Source: Myxococcales bacterium (GTDB taxonomy: Bacteria > Myxococcota_A > Polyangia > GCA-2747355). From it: 32,327 bases of DNA. The translations under genes were made by a program, and so were the position numbers. A model generated the notes under the pieces. That model did not search any database. It was given only the letters and a program-made list of their open reading frames with translations, and was not told the DNA's origin. Below are positions 15,231 through 25,300 of the stretch, in pieces. Numbering within the stretch: position 1 is the first letter of the stretch; every line of letters begins with the position of its first letter. The stretch is from contig JAGQIK010000385.1 of assembly GCA_020431405.1 (NCBI GenBank), positions 1 to 32,327 on the forward strand. The letters are read 5' to 3'.

Positions 15231-15791
15231 TCAGCTCAGCGGCAGCGGGCTGCGCCCGTCGGCTTCGCGTGAGAGCTTCGACTCGATGAAGCGCAGAAGG
15301 CGCATCAGCGCCGGCGCCAGCGCGGCCGTCAGCACGGCCTGACCGAGCAGAAGCCCTGCCAACGCCAGGCTCGGCGCCACGCCTTGAGTCCAGCGCACCA
15401 GCGCGACGATGATCGATACCGGCAGCGTGGCGGCAAATGTGATCAGCGCCGCCGATACCGCGCCCGAGATGGCGACCTGCCGCGAGAGCGCGCGCGCGGT
15501 GAGGTACAGCCCGGCGAGGGCGAGGCTCGTCGCGCCTTTGATGCCGCCGCCGAGCAGGTCGGCGAGGTAGCCGAGCAGCAGCGCCGACGCCGCGCCGGGC
15601 GCGCCGATCTCGACGCGTAGCAGCGAGCTGGCGCCCAGCACCGGACGGCGGTCGCCGTTGAGGGCCATGTAGAGCACGAAGATCGTCGGGATGTCGACGC
15701 CGACCAGCTCGAAGCCGAACATGCGCAGCAGCGGCGTGGCGATGGTCATCAAGACAAACGCCAGCAGCACGAAGACCAGCGCGCGCGTCAC
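15231..15791 (-). CDS. mreD: Rod shape-determining protein MreD
   Basis: 186 aa, five or six membrane segments, starting at GTG 15791 within a GTGA overlap with the mreC stop. MreD is the poorly conserved membrane partner of MreC in the elongasome. Recognition rests on size, hydrophobic pattern and position between mreC and mrdA. VGVDIPTIFVLYMALNGDRRPVLGA and LLLGYLADLLGGGIKGATSLALA resemble the conserved central MreD segment with its D/G-rich loop. The coupling with mreC is typical of the mre cluster. Confidence 0.9.
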   Translation of the reverse strand: MTRALVFVLLAFVLMTIATPLLRMFGFELVGVDIPTIFVLYMALNGDRRPVLGASSLLRVEIGAPGAASALLLGYLADLLGGGIKGATSLALAGLYLTARALSRQVAISGAVSAALITFAATLPVSIIVALVRWTQGVAPSLALAGLLLGQAVLTAALAPALMRLLRFIESKLSREADGRSPLPLS

Positions 15792-16672
15792 GGCGTCAAC
15801 CCGTGCGCCGGCGGCGCCACGCTGACGGTCTTGGAGACCGGCGGCGGCGGCGGCGCGAGGATCACCAGCACCTCTTCGAGCGACGAGAAGTCCACCGTCG
15901 GCGTGACCTCGACCTCCTGGTAGAGCCCGTGGGTGCGCTTGGTGACCTTGCTGATGCGCCCCACCGGCAGCTGGCCGGGGAAGACGCCGGCGACGCCGCT
16001 GGTGACGACCAGGTCGCCGACCTTGACCTCCTCTTTGCGCAGCAGGTAGTCGATGCGGCAGGTGTAGCGGTTGCTGCCGTCGACGCCGCGCAGCATCCCG
16101 CGCGCACCGGTGCGCTTGATCAGCACGTCGATGGCGCTCTTGGGATCGACCGCCAGCGTGACGTCGGAGTAGCCGCCGAACGCCGCGCGCACGCGGCCGA
16201 CGACGCCGTCGGCGGTGAGCACGGCGAGGCCGCTTCGCACCTTGGCGTCGCCGCGGTCGATGCGCACGCGCAACACGCGCACGAAGGGCGACGACTGGCG
16301 GCTGACCACGCGCGCGCCGATGGTCTCGAAGCCGCGCGAGGTGCGGAAGGCGAGCAGCCGCTCGTAGCGCGACAGGCGCGAGAGCTTGCGCCGCGCCTCG
16401 CGCAGCTCGCGCTTGAGCTTGTTGTTGCGCGACTGCAGCTTCTCGTTGGTGTCCTGCAGATCGACGAGATAGACGTAGCGGCGCCAGCCGCGGTGCACCG
16501 CCGAGATGCTGCTGGTGATCGCGTCCTGGATCGGCGTGGCCACGCGCAGGATGGCGCGGTCGACGAGGTTCAGATCCTCGGGCGCCTTGAAGTTCGCCTG
16601 CAAGACGACCGTCGGCAGCCCGAGCAGCGCGACACACAGCACCACGTCGCGGATCTTGCGCGATACAACCAC
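15788..16672 (-). CDS. mreC: Rod shape-determining protein MreC
   Basis: 294 aa from GTG 16672, with GAGG 8 nt upstream. MreC is a bitopic periplasmic protein that activates PBP2. It has an N-terminal membrane segment (VVLCVALLGLPTVVLQANF), a coiled coil near residues 70-105 (NEKLQSRNNKLKRELREARRKLSRL) and the two-lobed beta domain (ARVVSRQSSPFVRVLRVRIDRG, LAVLTADGVVGRVRAAF, VGDLVVTSGVAGVFPGQLPVGRI). The C-terminus is Pro-rich. It lies 261 bp from mreB, the gap holding element B1, so it may have its own promoter or reduced read-through. Confidence 0.96.
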   Translation of the reverse strand: MVVSRKIRDVVLCVALLGLPTVVLQANFKAPEDLNLVDRAILRVATPIQDAITSSISAVHRGWRRYVYLVDLQDTNEKLQSRNNKLKRELREARRKLSRLSRYERLLAFRTSRGFETIGARVVSRQSSPFVRVLRVRIDRGDAKVRSGLAVLTADGVVGRVRAAFGGYSDVTLAVDPKSAIDVLIKRTGARGMLRGVDGSNRYTCRIDYLLRKEEVKVGDLVVTSGVAGVFPGQLPVGRISKVTKRTHGLYQEVEVTPTVDFSSLEEVLVILAPPPPPVSKTVSVAPPAHGLTP

Positions 16673-16766
16673 AGCGGCAGCCTCGGACCCTTCCTGAGCG
16701 CGGCGGACGCGCCCAACTCAGGGGGCGTGTTTACGCTGGAAGTGGGGCTAACTGCAAGGGAAGAAA

Positions 16767-16915
16767 GGCCACGGGCCACCGGCCACAGGCCACGGGACGG
16801 GCACGGGCGCGTTTGTTGCGGCCGGCAGCCCAGCGGCGAGAACGCCCGCCGAGTCTTAGCGGGAGGAGTGGAGCGAGCGCAGCGAGCGCAACGGCCGCTA
16901 TAGCGAAGGCGACCC
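16767..16915. repeat. Intergenic element B1 between mreB and mreC
   Basis: One arm of four 7-bp units plus GG (GGCCACG, GGCCACC, GGCCACA, GGCCACG; 16767-16796) matches the arm plan of elements A1 and A2, but no inverted partner arm is present. Downstream is the block GCCCAGCGGCGAG-aa-CGCCCGCC (16828-16850), of which 21 of 23 bases recur in B2. It also contains repeats of AGCGAGCGC (16872-16889) and a perfect palindrome, CGCTATAGCG (16896-16905). No gene is seen in this 261-bp gap. Confidence 0.7.
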
Positions 16916-16932
16916 GCGACGCGAAGCGTCGC
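16916..16932 (-). terminator. Hairpin just after the mreB stop
   Basis: A perfect 7-bp stem, GCGACGC with GCGTCGC, around a 3-nt loop lies one base after the mreB stop codon on the minus strand. There is no T-tract, so it is not a classic intrinsic terminator. It could stabilise the mreB mRNA end or weaken read-through into mreC. Confidence 0.45.
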
Positions 16933-16933
16933 C

Positions 16934-18034
<1,101 letters not shown>

Positions 18035-18084
18035 TTACGTCGCCCGCGAGCGCTGCCAACGCGGCAGTCGCGCAGCGACCTCAC

Positions 18085-18114
18085 CTCATAGCACTGGAAC
18101 GCTCGCGCGATCAA
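18085..18114 (-). promoter_or_regulatory. Candidate promoter for mreB
   Basis: On the minus strand, TTGATC (18109-18114), an 18-bp spacer and TATGAG (18085-18090) match four of six consensus bases in each box. A 5' leader of about 110 nt to the mreB ATG would result. Motif evidence only. Confidence 0.35.
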
Positions 18115-18213
18115 GCGCCACGTAGCGGCAAAAAACCACTGGTATTACGAATTTGTAAGCGCTCGGCGGGGTCGCCACGAGCCGGAGCCACGCTCGCGCA
18201 CGACGCGTGACCG

Positions 18214-18242
18214 TTGAACGCGACAAACCGTTCTGCTAGGTT
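18214..18242 (+). promoter_or_regulatory. Candidate promoter for the ppiD-like gene
   Basis: TTGAAC (18214-18219), a 17-bp spacer and TAGGTT (18237-18242). The -10 resembles the TAGCTT proposed for trxA. The leader of about 80 nt would include the 18290-18313 inverted repeat. Motif evidence only. Confidence 0.4.
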
Positions 18243-18289
18243 GCCGCGACTTTTCGCCAGCCTTTGCGGCCGGCCTTAAAACCAGATGG

Positions 18290-18313
18290 ATTGGACCGCT
18301 GACGCGGTCCAAT
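18290..18313 (+). promoter_or_regulatory. Perfect inverted repeat in the ppiD-like leader
   Basis: Half-sites ATTGGACCGC and GCGGTCCAAT (10 bp, perfect) flank TGAC. The repeat ends 5 nt before the ribosome site GGAG (18319-18322). As RNA it would form a strong hairpin next to the start; as DNA it would be an operator-like palindrome. A near-copy lies in the LysM gene at 4035-4058. Function is inference. Confidence 0.6.
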
Positions 18314-18328
18314 TACCCGGAGTCACCG

Positions 18329-20044
18329 ATGCTCGACGTGATGCGCAAGCATTCGCGGTCGTTTTTGATCTACGTCTTCTTCGGCATCATCATCGCCGTC
18401 TTCGTCATCAACTTCGGCCCGCAGTCGGCCGGCTGCGTGACGAGCGGGACGAGCTACGCCGGAACCGTCACCGGACAGCGCATCTCCATCGCCGACTTCG
18501 AGTACGCGCAGTCGGTGCTGGGCCTGCGCCAGCGCCAGGGCTCGGAGCAGCAGCTCGTGCAGCTGCGCAAGATGGTGATGGATCGCCTGATCGCGCGCGA
18601 GCTGCTGGCCAAGCGCGCGCTCGACATGGGCTACAAGATCCCGATCAAAGAGATCCGCGACATGATCTTCTCTGGCCGCTATCTCGCCCTCGGCCAGCCG
18701 CGGCCGCTGATCCGCGGCGAGGACGGCGCCTTCGACTACAGCCGCTTCTCGCGCTACGTGCGCTACTACTGGGGCCTCAACGTCAAGCGCTTCCAGGATC
18801 AACAGCGGCGCGAGCTGCTCGCCGACAAGATGCGCAAGTACCTCGAGACCGTCGTGCGCGTCTCGGAGGACGAGGTCAAGACGGACTGGGTCTTCCGCAA
18901 CACCAAGGTCAAGCTCGCCTACGTGCGCTTCTCGCCGGGCGACTACAAGAGCAACGCGGGCGACGCGAGCGCCCTCGCCGACTGGAAGACGAAGAACAAG
19001 GCGCGCATCGCCGCCTACTACAAGGCCAACAAGAGCAGCTTCAGCAAGCTGCCCGAGCAGCTGCTGCTGCGCGTGATCGAGCTCAAGTTCAAGAGCGGCG
19101 ACAAGAAGGCGCAGGCCGCGGCGAAGAAGAAGGCCGCCGCGCTGCTCGCCAAGCTCAAGGCCGGCGGCGACTTCGCCAAGATCGCGTCGGAGAGCTCGGA
19201 GCACGAGAGCAAGAGCAAGGGCGGGCTCGTCGGCTGGCGCAACGCGAGCGACCCCGGCATCGGCAAGGAAGCGTCGAAGGCCGTCGCCAAGCTGAAGAAG
19301 GACCAGCTCAGCGCGCTCGTCGCCGAGACCGACCGCTTCGTCATCGCGCGCGTGGACGGCAAGCGCAAAGGCGACCTCACGCTCGCGCAGGCCGAGGACG
19401 AGATCGCGCGCAAGCTGTTCGCCGAGAGCGGCGCCAAAGGGCAAGCGATGGCCGAGGCGAAGAAGTACCTCGCGCGCGCCACGGCGGGCGAGAAGCTGAG
19501 CGAGATCTTCACCTACGACGGCACCCTCGACGAGGGCGACGACGACAAGAAGAAGAAGGCGGCCGGCGACAAGAGCGACGGCGACGACAGCAAGGCGCAG
19601 AAGAGCGACAAGAAGGTGCAGACCACCAACCTCTTCACGCGCAACGCCGCCGGCCTGATCCCGCGCCTCGGCATCTCGAAGCCGCTCAGCGACGAGGTCT
19701 TCAAGCTCGGCGCCGGCAGCGTCGTGCCGCACGTCGTGTCCATCGGCAAGCTGCTCTACATCGTCAAGGTTATCGAGCGGAAGAACGCCGACCTCGGCGA
19801 GTGGACCAAGCGCCGCGACGACCTCGTCGAGGCCTTCGCGAACCGCAAGCAGGCCGAGTTCGTGCGCAAGTACACCTACGACCTGTGCAAGGCGGCCGAG
19901 AAGAAGAAGCTGATCAGCATCGAGTCCTCGGTCTTCTTCACGCGCGGCTACCTCGCAGGGCAGCGCAAGGCCGGCAAGAAGGTCACCATGCCCGCCTACG
20001 AGCCGTGCAAGACGATCGAGCCGCGGCCGATGCCGCTCTTCTGA
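18329..20044 (+). CDS. PpiD/SurA-like periplasmic peptidyl-prolyl isomerase
   Basis: 571 aa from ATG 18329, with GGAG 6 nt upstream. One N-terminal anchor (FLIYVFFGIIIAVFVINFG, residues 12-30) places the rest in the periplasm, as in PpiD. Residues 34-200 form a SurA-type chaperone region (GQRISIADFEYAQ, LIARELLAKRALDMG). A parvulin domain follows at about 243-345 (ALLAKLKAGGDFAKIASE, KGGLVGWRNASDPGIGKE). Residues 400-432 are an Asp/Lys-rich linker, and then a helical C-terminal part resumes. It should assist outer-membrane or secreted protein folding. Although PpiD-like, it is not certain that it is the PpiD orthologue. Confidence 0.9.
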   Translation: MLDVMRKHSRSFLIYVFFGIIIAVFVINFGPQSAGCVTSGTSYAGTVTGQRISIADFEYAQSVLGLRQRQGSEQQLVQLRKMVMDRLIARELLAKRALDMGYKIPIKEIRDMIFSGRYLALGQPRPLIRGEDGAFDYSRFSRYVRYYWGLNVKRFQDQQRRELLADKMRKYLETVVRVSEDEVKTDWVFRNTKVKLAYVRFSPGDYKSNAGDASALADWKTKNKARIAAYYKANKSSFSKLPEQLLLRVIELKFKSGDKKAQAAAKKKAAALLAKLKAGGDFAKIASESSEHESKSKGGLVGWRNASDPGIGKEASKAVAKLKKDQLSALVAETDRFVIARVDGKRKGDLTLAQAEDEIARKLFAESGAKGQAMAEAKKYLARATAGEKLSEIFTYDGTLDEGDDDKKKKAAGDKSDGDDSKAQKSDKKVQTTNLFTRNAAGLIPRLGISKPLSDEVFKLGAGSVVPHVVSIGKLLYIVKVIERKNADLGEWTKRRDDLVEAFANRKQAEFVRKYTYDLCKAAEKKKLISIESSVFFTRGYLAGQRKAGKKVTMPAYEPCKTIEPRPMPLF

Positions 20045-20063
20045 GGCGGCTTCGCCACCTCAG
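20041..20063 (+). terminator. Hairpin overlapping the ppiD-like stop codon
   Basis: CTGAGGCGGC and GCCACCTCAG pair with one mismatch around TTC. The stem includes the TGA stop (20042-20044). There is no T-tract. It may work with element A2 just downstream as a transcript end. Confidence 0.45.
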
Positions 20064-20064
20064 A

Positions 20065-20203
20065 GGCCTCGGGCCTCGGGCCTCGGGCTTCAGGGGTGGC
20101 CTTCCAGCGCAGTGCTCGCTTCGCGGCGGCACTGGCAGAACCGCGACGCGCGAAGCGCGAGCCTACGGCGCGACCTGAAGCCTGAAGCCTGAAGCCCGAG
20201 GCC
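20065..20203. repeat. Intergenic inverted element A2 with 7-bp units
   Basis: It fills the gap between the converging ppiD-like and fpg-like genes. The left arm (20065-20094) is GGCCTCG three times, GGCTTCA and GG. The right arm (20174-20203), read inverted, is GGCCTCG, GGCTTCA three times and GG, so the 30-bp arms match at 26 positions. The 79-bp core starts GGTGGCCTTCCAGCG, nearly as in A1, and contains an inner inverted pair (CTCGCTTCGCG near 20115, CGCGAAGCGCGAG near 20149). Arm length and unit number equal those of A1, though unit sequences differ. Confidence 0.8.
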
Positions 20204-20225
20204 AACGCAGCGCGCTAGCGCTGCG

Positions 20226-21104
20226 TCAGCGCTGCGTCTTGCGCCAGTCGACGATGCTGCTGCCGCGCCCATCGGGCTGGCAGCTCGGACAGAAGTACGC
20301 GTCGTAGCCGCGCACGCCAGCGCGACGGATCTTGGCGCCGCAGCGCGGGCACGGATCGCCGTGGCGGCGTCTGACCTTGAGGAAGTCGCGCACCTTCTCG
20401 TCGAGCGGCGGCGCGCGGCGCGCGATCTCTTTGCACGCCGAGTCGATGACCTCGACGATGGCGTCGTGCAGCATATCGATCTGCTCGGGCGAGAGCTTGC
20501 GCACGAAGGTCTTGGGGTGGATGCCGGCGGCGAAGAGCACCTCGTCGGCGTAAGCGTTGCCGAGCGAGTCGATGGCGGCCTTGTCCATCAGAAACACGCG
20601 CACCTGATCGCGGCGCTTGGCGGCGAGCTCGCGGAAGCGCTCGCGCGTGAACGCTTCGCCGAGCACGTCGACACCCTCGGCTGAAAAGCCGGGCACCTTG
20701 TCGTGGTCGTCGCGCGCGATGACGTAGACCTTCCCCATCTGGCGGTCGTCGCGGTAGCGCAGCTCGCGGCCGTCATCGAGCGCGAGCACCAGCGCTACGT
20801 CGGCGCGCCGCTTCTGCCCCTTGTCCTTGATCTCGAAGCGCCCAGCGAGCATCGGCGAGACGATGATCTCGCCGGCGGCGCCCGCGGCGCGCTGCTTTTT
20901 GGTCGTCTTCAGCGCGAGCCGCACGAAGTGCGCTCGGCGCGTGACGTCCTCGATGCGGCGACCGGACAACAGCTCGTTAGCCGCGCCCTGCACCGCCAGG
21001 CGCATCACCACCGGGTTGAGCACCTCCGCGCCCTCGATAGTGCGCCCGACGACCTCCTCGTGCAGCCGCGGAACGACGTACTCGAGGTCCGGACGTTCGG
21101 GCAT
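20226..21104 (-). CDS. Divergent Fpg/Nei-family DNA glycosylase
   Basis: 292 aa from ATG 21104 (MPERPDLEYV); the open frame extends far upstream but is non-coding there. Fpg enzymes remove oxidised purines and nick the abasic site. The N-terminal Pro-Glu nucleophile pair is kept, as are MDKAAIDSLGNAYADEVLFAAGIHP with the DNA-binding Asn, and a zinc finger CPRCGAKI ... YFCPSCQ. Two usual catalytic or DNA-contact residues differ: the beta-hairpin Lys57 of RRAKY is His in RRAHF, and the zinc-finger Arg is Tyr in GYDAYFC. Specificity or activity may therefore differ from MutM, and the symbol mutM/fpg is withheld. It starts 17 bp after the GIDE-domain gene. Confidence 0.88.
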   Translation of the reverse strand: MPERPDLEYVVPRLHEEVVGRTIEGAEVLNPVVMRLAVQGAANELLSGRRIEDVTRRAHFVRLALKTTKKQRAAGAAGEIIVSPMLAGRFEIKDKGQKRRADVALVLALDDGRELRYRDDRQMGKVYVIARDDHDKVPGFSAEGVDVLGEAFTRERFRELAAKRRDQVRVFLMDKAAIDSLGNAYADEVLFAAGIHPKTFVRKLSPEQIDMLHDAIVEVIDSACKEIARRAPPLDEKVRDFLKVRRRHGDPCPRCGAKIRRAGVRGYDAYFCPSCQPDGRGSSIVDWRKTQR

Positions 21105-21121
21105 CGCTTGGTCTCTCGGTG

Positions 21122-22231
21122 CTAGCGCTGGGCGCCGAGCCGCGGACAGCGATCGCGATGCAGCGAGCAGTAAGACGCCCAGAAGGCGCGGTCGCGGACG
21201 GCGCGGCCGCGGATCTCGATCACGTCGAAGATCAGGTGCTCGCGATGGCGCGAAAAGCGCACGTCGGTGAGCCACGAGAGACGGCGACGCCAAAGCTCGC
21301 GCCGCACGCGCTCGTCGAGGCTGCGTCGCACCGCGCGCGACGCCACACCGGGCACCACCACGCGCACGCTGAGCACGCCGAGCTGCTGCTGCTGCTGCGA
21401 CGCATGCCGCGGGCGCGGGCCGCGCCACGGCAAACGCCGATACGTCGCCGGCGGCTGTACATCCTCGGGCGCGCCCACGGCGCAGCCTCCGTCGTCGTCG
21501 GCGCTCGCCTGCGGCGCGGGCGTGCAGCGCACCGTCGTCGTCGGCGCGTGTGACAGCACGTAGAGCACCGTGGCCGAGCCGAGGCCCAGCACCGGCAGCA
21601 CCGCCAGCGCCGAGAGCGCCACGCTGCCGAAGAGCCGCGCGCCGAGGCGCGACGGCACGGCGATGAACAGCCCATCGCGCCCGCGCGCCACCACGGTGCC
21701 GATGGTGTGGCCGCGGTAGGTGCTGGTCGGCTCGAAGCCGCCCTCGTGGCGCGCCTCGCCCACGACCACCACCTCGGTGCCCGGCACGAGCACCGCCTCC
21801 TGGTAGCGCAGCTCGGGGTCGTTGCTGTCGCCCGGGCGGATCGGCACGCGAAACTCGGCGCCCTCGGGGTCGATCAGCACCGCGCTGTGGCCATCGCTCA
21901 GCTCGAACGGCGCGGCCTGCTCGTCGCGGTGTGCGACGACCCACTTGCCGCCTACGCCCGTCGTGTTGGGCAGGTCGTCCCAGCGCTCGCACGTCGTGCG
22001 CACGTAGACGCCCTGTTTGCCCGAGAGGCCCGAGCGCACCAGGTCGATGGGCTCGACGACGCCGCGCAGCGCCACCGGGCCGGGTCTCACCTCGCTAAAG
22101 CCCTCGCGCCGCGCACGCGAGACCGCCGAGAGCCGGCGCGCCGAGCGCCGCAGGCCGCGGGTCGCGCGCCGGCCGAGCACGGCGGCGAGGCCAGTGCCGA
22201 CGACCAACGCGATGAAGACCGGAACCGACAT
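21122..22231 (-). CDS. GIDE-domain-like membrane protein
   Basis: 369 aa. The N-terminus is a membrane segment (VFIALVVGTGLAAVLG) followed by a basic region. Residues 55-190 resemble the GIDE/MULAN domain: GVVEPIDLVRSGLSGKQGVYVRTTCE, then FELSDGHSAVLIDPEGAEFRVP and EAVLVPGTEVVVVGEA. A second hydrophobic segment (SVALSALAVLPVLGLGSATVLYVL) follows at about 205-230. The last 140 residues are Arg-rich, with no recognisable domain. Bacterial GIDE-like proteins have no settled role. No ribosome site is evident before the ATG. It is divergent from the CheB-CheR gene and probably shares a transcript with the glycosylase. Confidence 0.75.
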   Translation of the reverse strand: MSVPVFIALVVGTGLAAVLGRRATRGLRRSARRLSAVSRARREGFSEVRPGPVALRGVVEPIDLVRSGLSGKQGVYVRTTCERWDDLPNTTGVGGKWVVAHRDEQAAPFELSDGHSAVLIDPEGAEFRVPIRPGDSNDPELRYQEAVLVPGTEVVVVGEARHEGGFEPTSTYRGHTIGTVVARGRDGLFIAVPSRLGARLFGSVALSALAVLPVLGLGSATVLYVLSHAPTTTVRCTPAPQASADDDGGCAVGAPEDVQPPATYRRLPWRGPRPRHASQQQQQLGVLSVRVVVPGVASRAVRRSLDERVRRELWRRRLSWLTDVRFSRHREHLIFDVIEIRGRAVRDRAFWASYCSLHRDRCPRLGAQR

Positions 22232-22343
22232 CTACTGGAAAGCATAGCAGACCCCTGCGGCGCGAAACGCGCCGCTCCGCGTTAGCGTGTGGGTCGAAAC
22301 GCTCCTTGCGACCGTGAAAAAATGGACCGACCATCGATCTGTC

Positions 22344-25300
22344 ATGGTCATCGTGGGCGTCGGTGCATCTGCAGGCGGGTTAGAAGCGCTCACGCGCCTC
22401 TTCGAGAACGCCTCGCCCGAGGCGCAGGTCAGCTTCATCGTCGTCCTGCATCTCTCGCCTGACTACAAGAGCATGATGGTCGACCTGCTCGGGCGCCGCA
22501 CGCGCATGCAGGTCAAGCGCGCCGAAGACGGCGTGGCGATCGCGCCCGGCACGGTCTACGTGGTCGAGCCGGGCCACAAGCTGGCGCTGCGCCAGGGGCG
22601 ACTGCGCTCGCAGCCGGTGCCGCGCGAGCAGCGGCTCGACTTCCCCATCGACCAGTTCTTCCGCAGCCTCGCCGACGAGCTCGGCGACAAGGCGATCGCC
22701 ATCGTGCTGTCGGGCACCGGCAGCGACGGCACGCGTGGCTCGCGCGCCATCGGCCACGTGGGCGGCCTCGTGATCGTCCAGGAGCCGACCGACGCCGCGT
22801 TCGACGGCATGCCCATGTCGGCGATCTCGCACTCCAACGCCGACTTCGTGATGCCCGCAGGCGACATCGGCAAACGCCTGCCCGATCTCGTCGCGCGCCA
22901 CAAGGAGACCGACGGCCACACCGAGCTTGGCGACGCCATCCCGCAAGTGATCGCAGCGCTGGCTGCCAGCGCGCCGGTGGACTTTGCCAAGTACAAGGCC
23001 GCCACCATCGGCCGCCGCATCGACCGCCGCCGCCGCCTGATCGGTGCCGACTTCGACAGCTACATCGCGATGCTGCGCAACGACGCCGACGAGCGTCGCG
23101 CGCTGGTGCGCGACCTGCTGATCAACGTCACCAGCTTCTTTCGCGACCGCGACGCCTGGCATCGCCTCGAAGAGACGATGCGCCTGGCGCTCGGCGACCG
23201 CGAAGGCGAGATACGTGTCTGGGTCGTCGGCTGCTCTACGGGCGAGGAGGCCTACAGCCTCGCGATGGTGCTGACGCAGCTGCGGCGGCTCACCGCGGCC
23301 AAGTGGGACTTCCGCATCTTCGCCACCGACGTCGACGAGGACGCGCTCGCCATCGCCAGCGTCGCGCGCTACGCGGCCAGCATCGTCGACGACGTGCCGA
23401 CGGCGCTGCGCGCGATCCTCGACCGCAACACCGACGGCACCTATCAGGTTCCAACCCATCTGCGCGACCGCGTGGTCGTCGCACCGCACGACGCGACCCG
23501 CGACGCGCCGTTTTCGGGCATCGATCTGATCACCTGCCGAAACGTGCTGATCTACCTCGAGAGCGAGGTACAGCGCGCGCTGTTCGATCGCTTCGCGTTC
23601 TCGCTGCGCCAGGGCGGGCTGTTGTGGCTCGGCGCATCGGAGAGTCTCGACCACGAGTCGTTCGTCGCGCGTGATCGCGAGTGGTGCCTCTTCGAGCGAC
23701 GCGGTCCGGCACCCGCCGCGCTCGGCGCCCTCTCCGCGCGGCGGCCCCGCACACCACACGTGGACCGCGCACGCGCGCCGGGCGGCAGCGTCCGTCACGC
23801 CGATTGGCTGGCACTGCATCGGTCGCTCTCGCAAGGCTTCGTGCCGCCGCACATCGTCGTCAACGGGCGGCGCGAGCTGCTGTACCGCAGCGGCGATCTG
23901 CGGGGGCTGCTCTCGCTGCCCGACGGCATGGTCTCGCTCGACATCGCCGACGTGCTGCCAGCAGGCATCTTCACCACCGTGACACGCCTGCTCGACAAGC
24001 TCGCCAGCCCTGCACACCAGGCGCAGGACCTGGTGGCCAACGATGTGTCCGTCCAGCTCGGCGACACCGCGGCGCAGTGCACGCTTCGCGTGCGCAGGCT
24101 CGGCGCCGAAGGCGAGCTGCTCGCCGGTGTGTTCTTCGAAGGCCTCGAGCTCAGCGACAGCATGCAGGTCGTCACCGTGCCCGCCGTCAGCGGCGACGCG
24201 TCGGAGCTGATCGCCGACCTGCAGCAGCAGCTGCGCGCCATGGAGCACGAACGGCGCGACCTCGCCGAGAACGCGCAGACGGCCCACGAGGAGCTGCAAG
24301 CGACCAACGAGGAGCTCGTCGCGGCCAACGAAGAGCTGCAGTCGCTCAACGAGGAGCTGCAGTCGGTCAACGAGGAGCTGCGCACGGTCAACGACGAGTA
24401 CCGCAGCAAGGTGCGCGAGCTGTCGATCGCCCACGATCAGCTCGACCGGCTGCTCGCGCTCGTCGACGTGGGTGTGGTGGTGCTCGACGAGGAGCTCAAC
24501 GTCGTACGCAGCAACCAGCAGGTTCAGCGCTGGCTGCACGTGACGGAGTCCGATGTCGGCCGTCCGCTGGCGCACTTCGGCCACCAGCTGCGCGACTACT
24601 CGCTCGCCGAGCGCTGCGCGGCCGCCGCTCGCTCGGGCGACGCCGACGAGCTGCTCGTGCAGACCAAGGACGGAGGGCGCGTTCTCCTGCGCATCGCGCC
24701 GGCGCACAGCGGCTCGGGATCGGACCGCATCGTCGTGACGTTTCACGACCTCACCTCGGTCGAGGCGATGCGCAGCGAGAACCAGCTGCTCGCCGAAGCG
24801 ATGCGCACCGCCACCGTGCCGATGGTCATCATCGACCCCGACAGGCGCGTGCTGCAGGCCAACGACGCCTTATGCACGCTGTGCGACCGCGATCCGCGCT
24901 GGCTCTCTAACCTCGCGGTCTCCGAGCTGGTGCACCCAGGGGACCGCGAGGCGCTGCAGTCCGTCATCAGCGCGGCGCTTTCGGGCAACAGCGGGCGCAT
25001 CTCGTTGCGGCCGCTCACACCATCGGGGCAAAGCTCGGCGAGCGGCGTGTACGTCGGCAGCCTCGAGAGCGCAGGCGAGATCATCGGCGCGGTGATGGTC
25101 TTCGAGGAGCAGCTCGCCGCCCACGATGGCCCCCTCGTCGGCGTGTGGGGCTACTACATCTACGACCCGGCCGAAAACATCGCGCTGTTCGCGAGCCGCG
25201 CGCTGTACGACCTCTTTGGCATCGACGAAGGGCGCCTTCACTTCAGCTACATCCACGAGAGCTTGGTGGTCGCAGCCGACCTCGCCGCGCTGACCACGGC

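Noticed and set aside
18286-20178. 630-codon plus-strand open frame overlapping the ppiD-like gene
   Set aside because: It is the shifted frame of the isomerase gene, Arg-rich and without domains. It also runs through the hairpin and element A2.
21105-21992. Upstream extension of the Fpg-like frame to a 588-aa protein
   Set aside because: Fpg requires the Pro immediately after the initiator Met, which fixes the start at 21104; the extension overlaps the GIDE-domain gene in another frame.
22380-24746. 788-codon minus-strand open frame opposite the CheB-CheR fusion
   Set aside because: The long open frame is a by-product of GC-rich third positions in the real gene. The plus strand carries all catalytic motifs; the antisense product has none.
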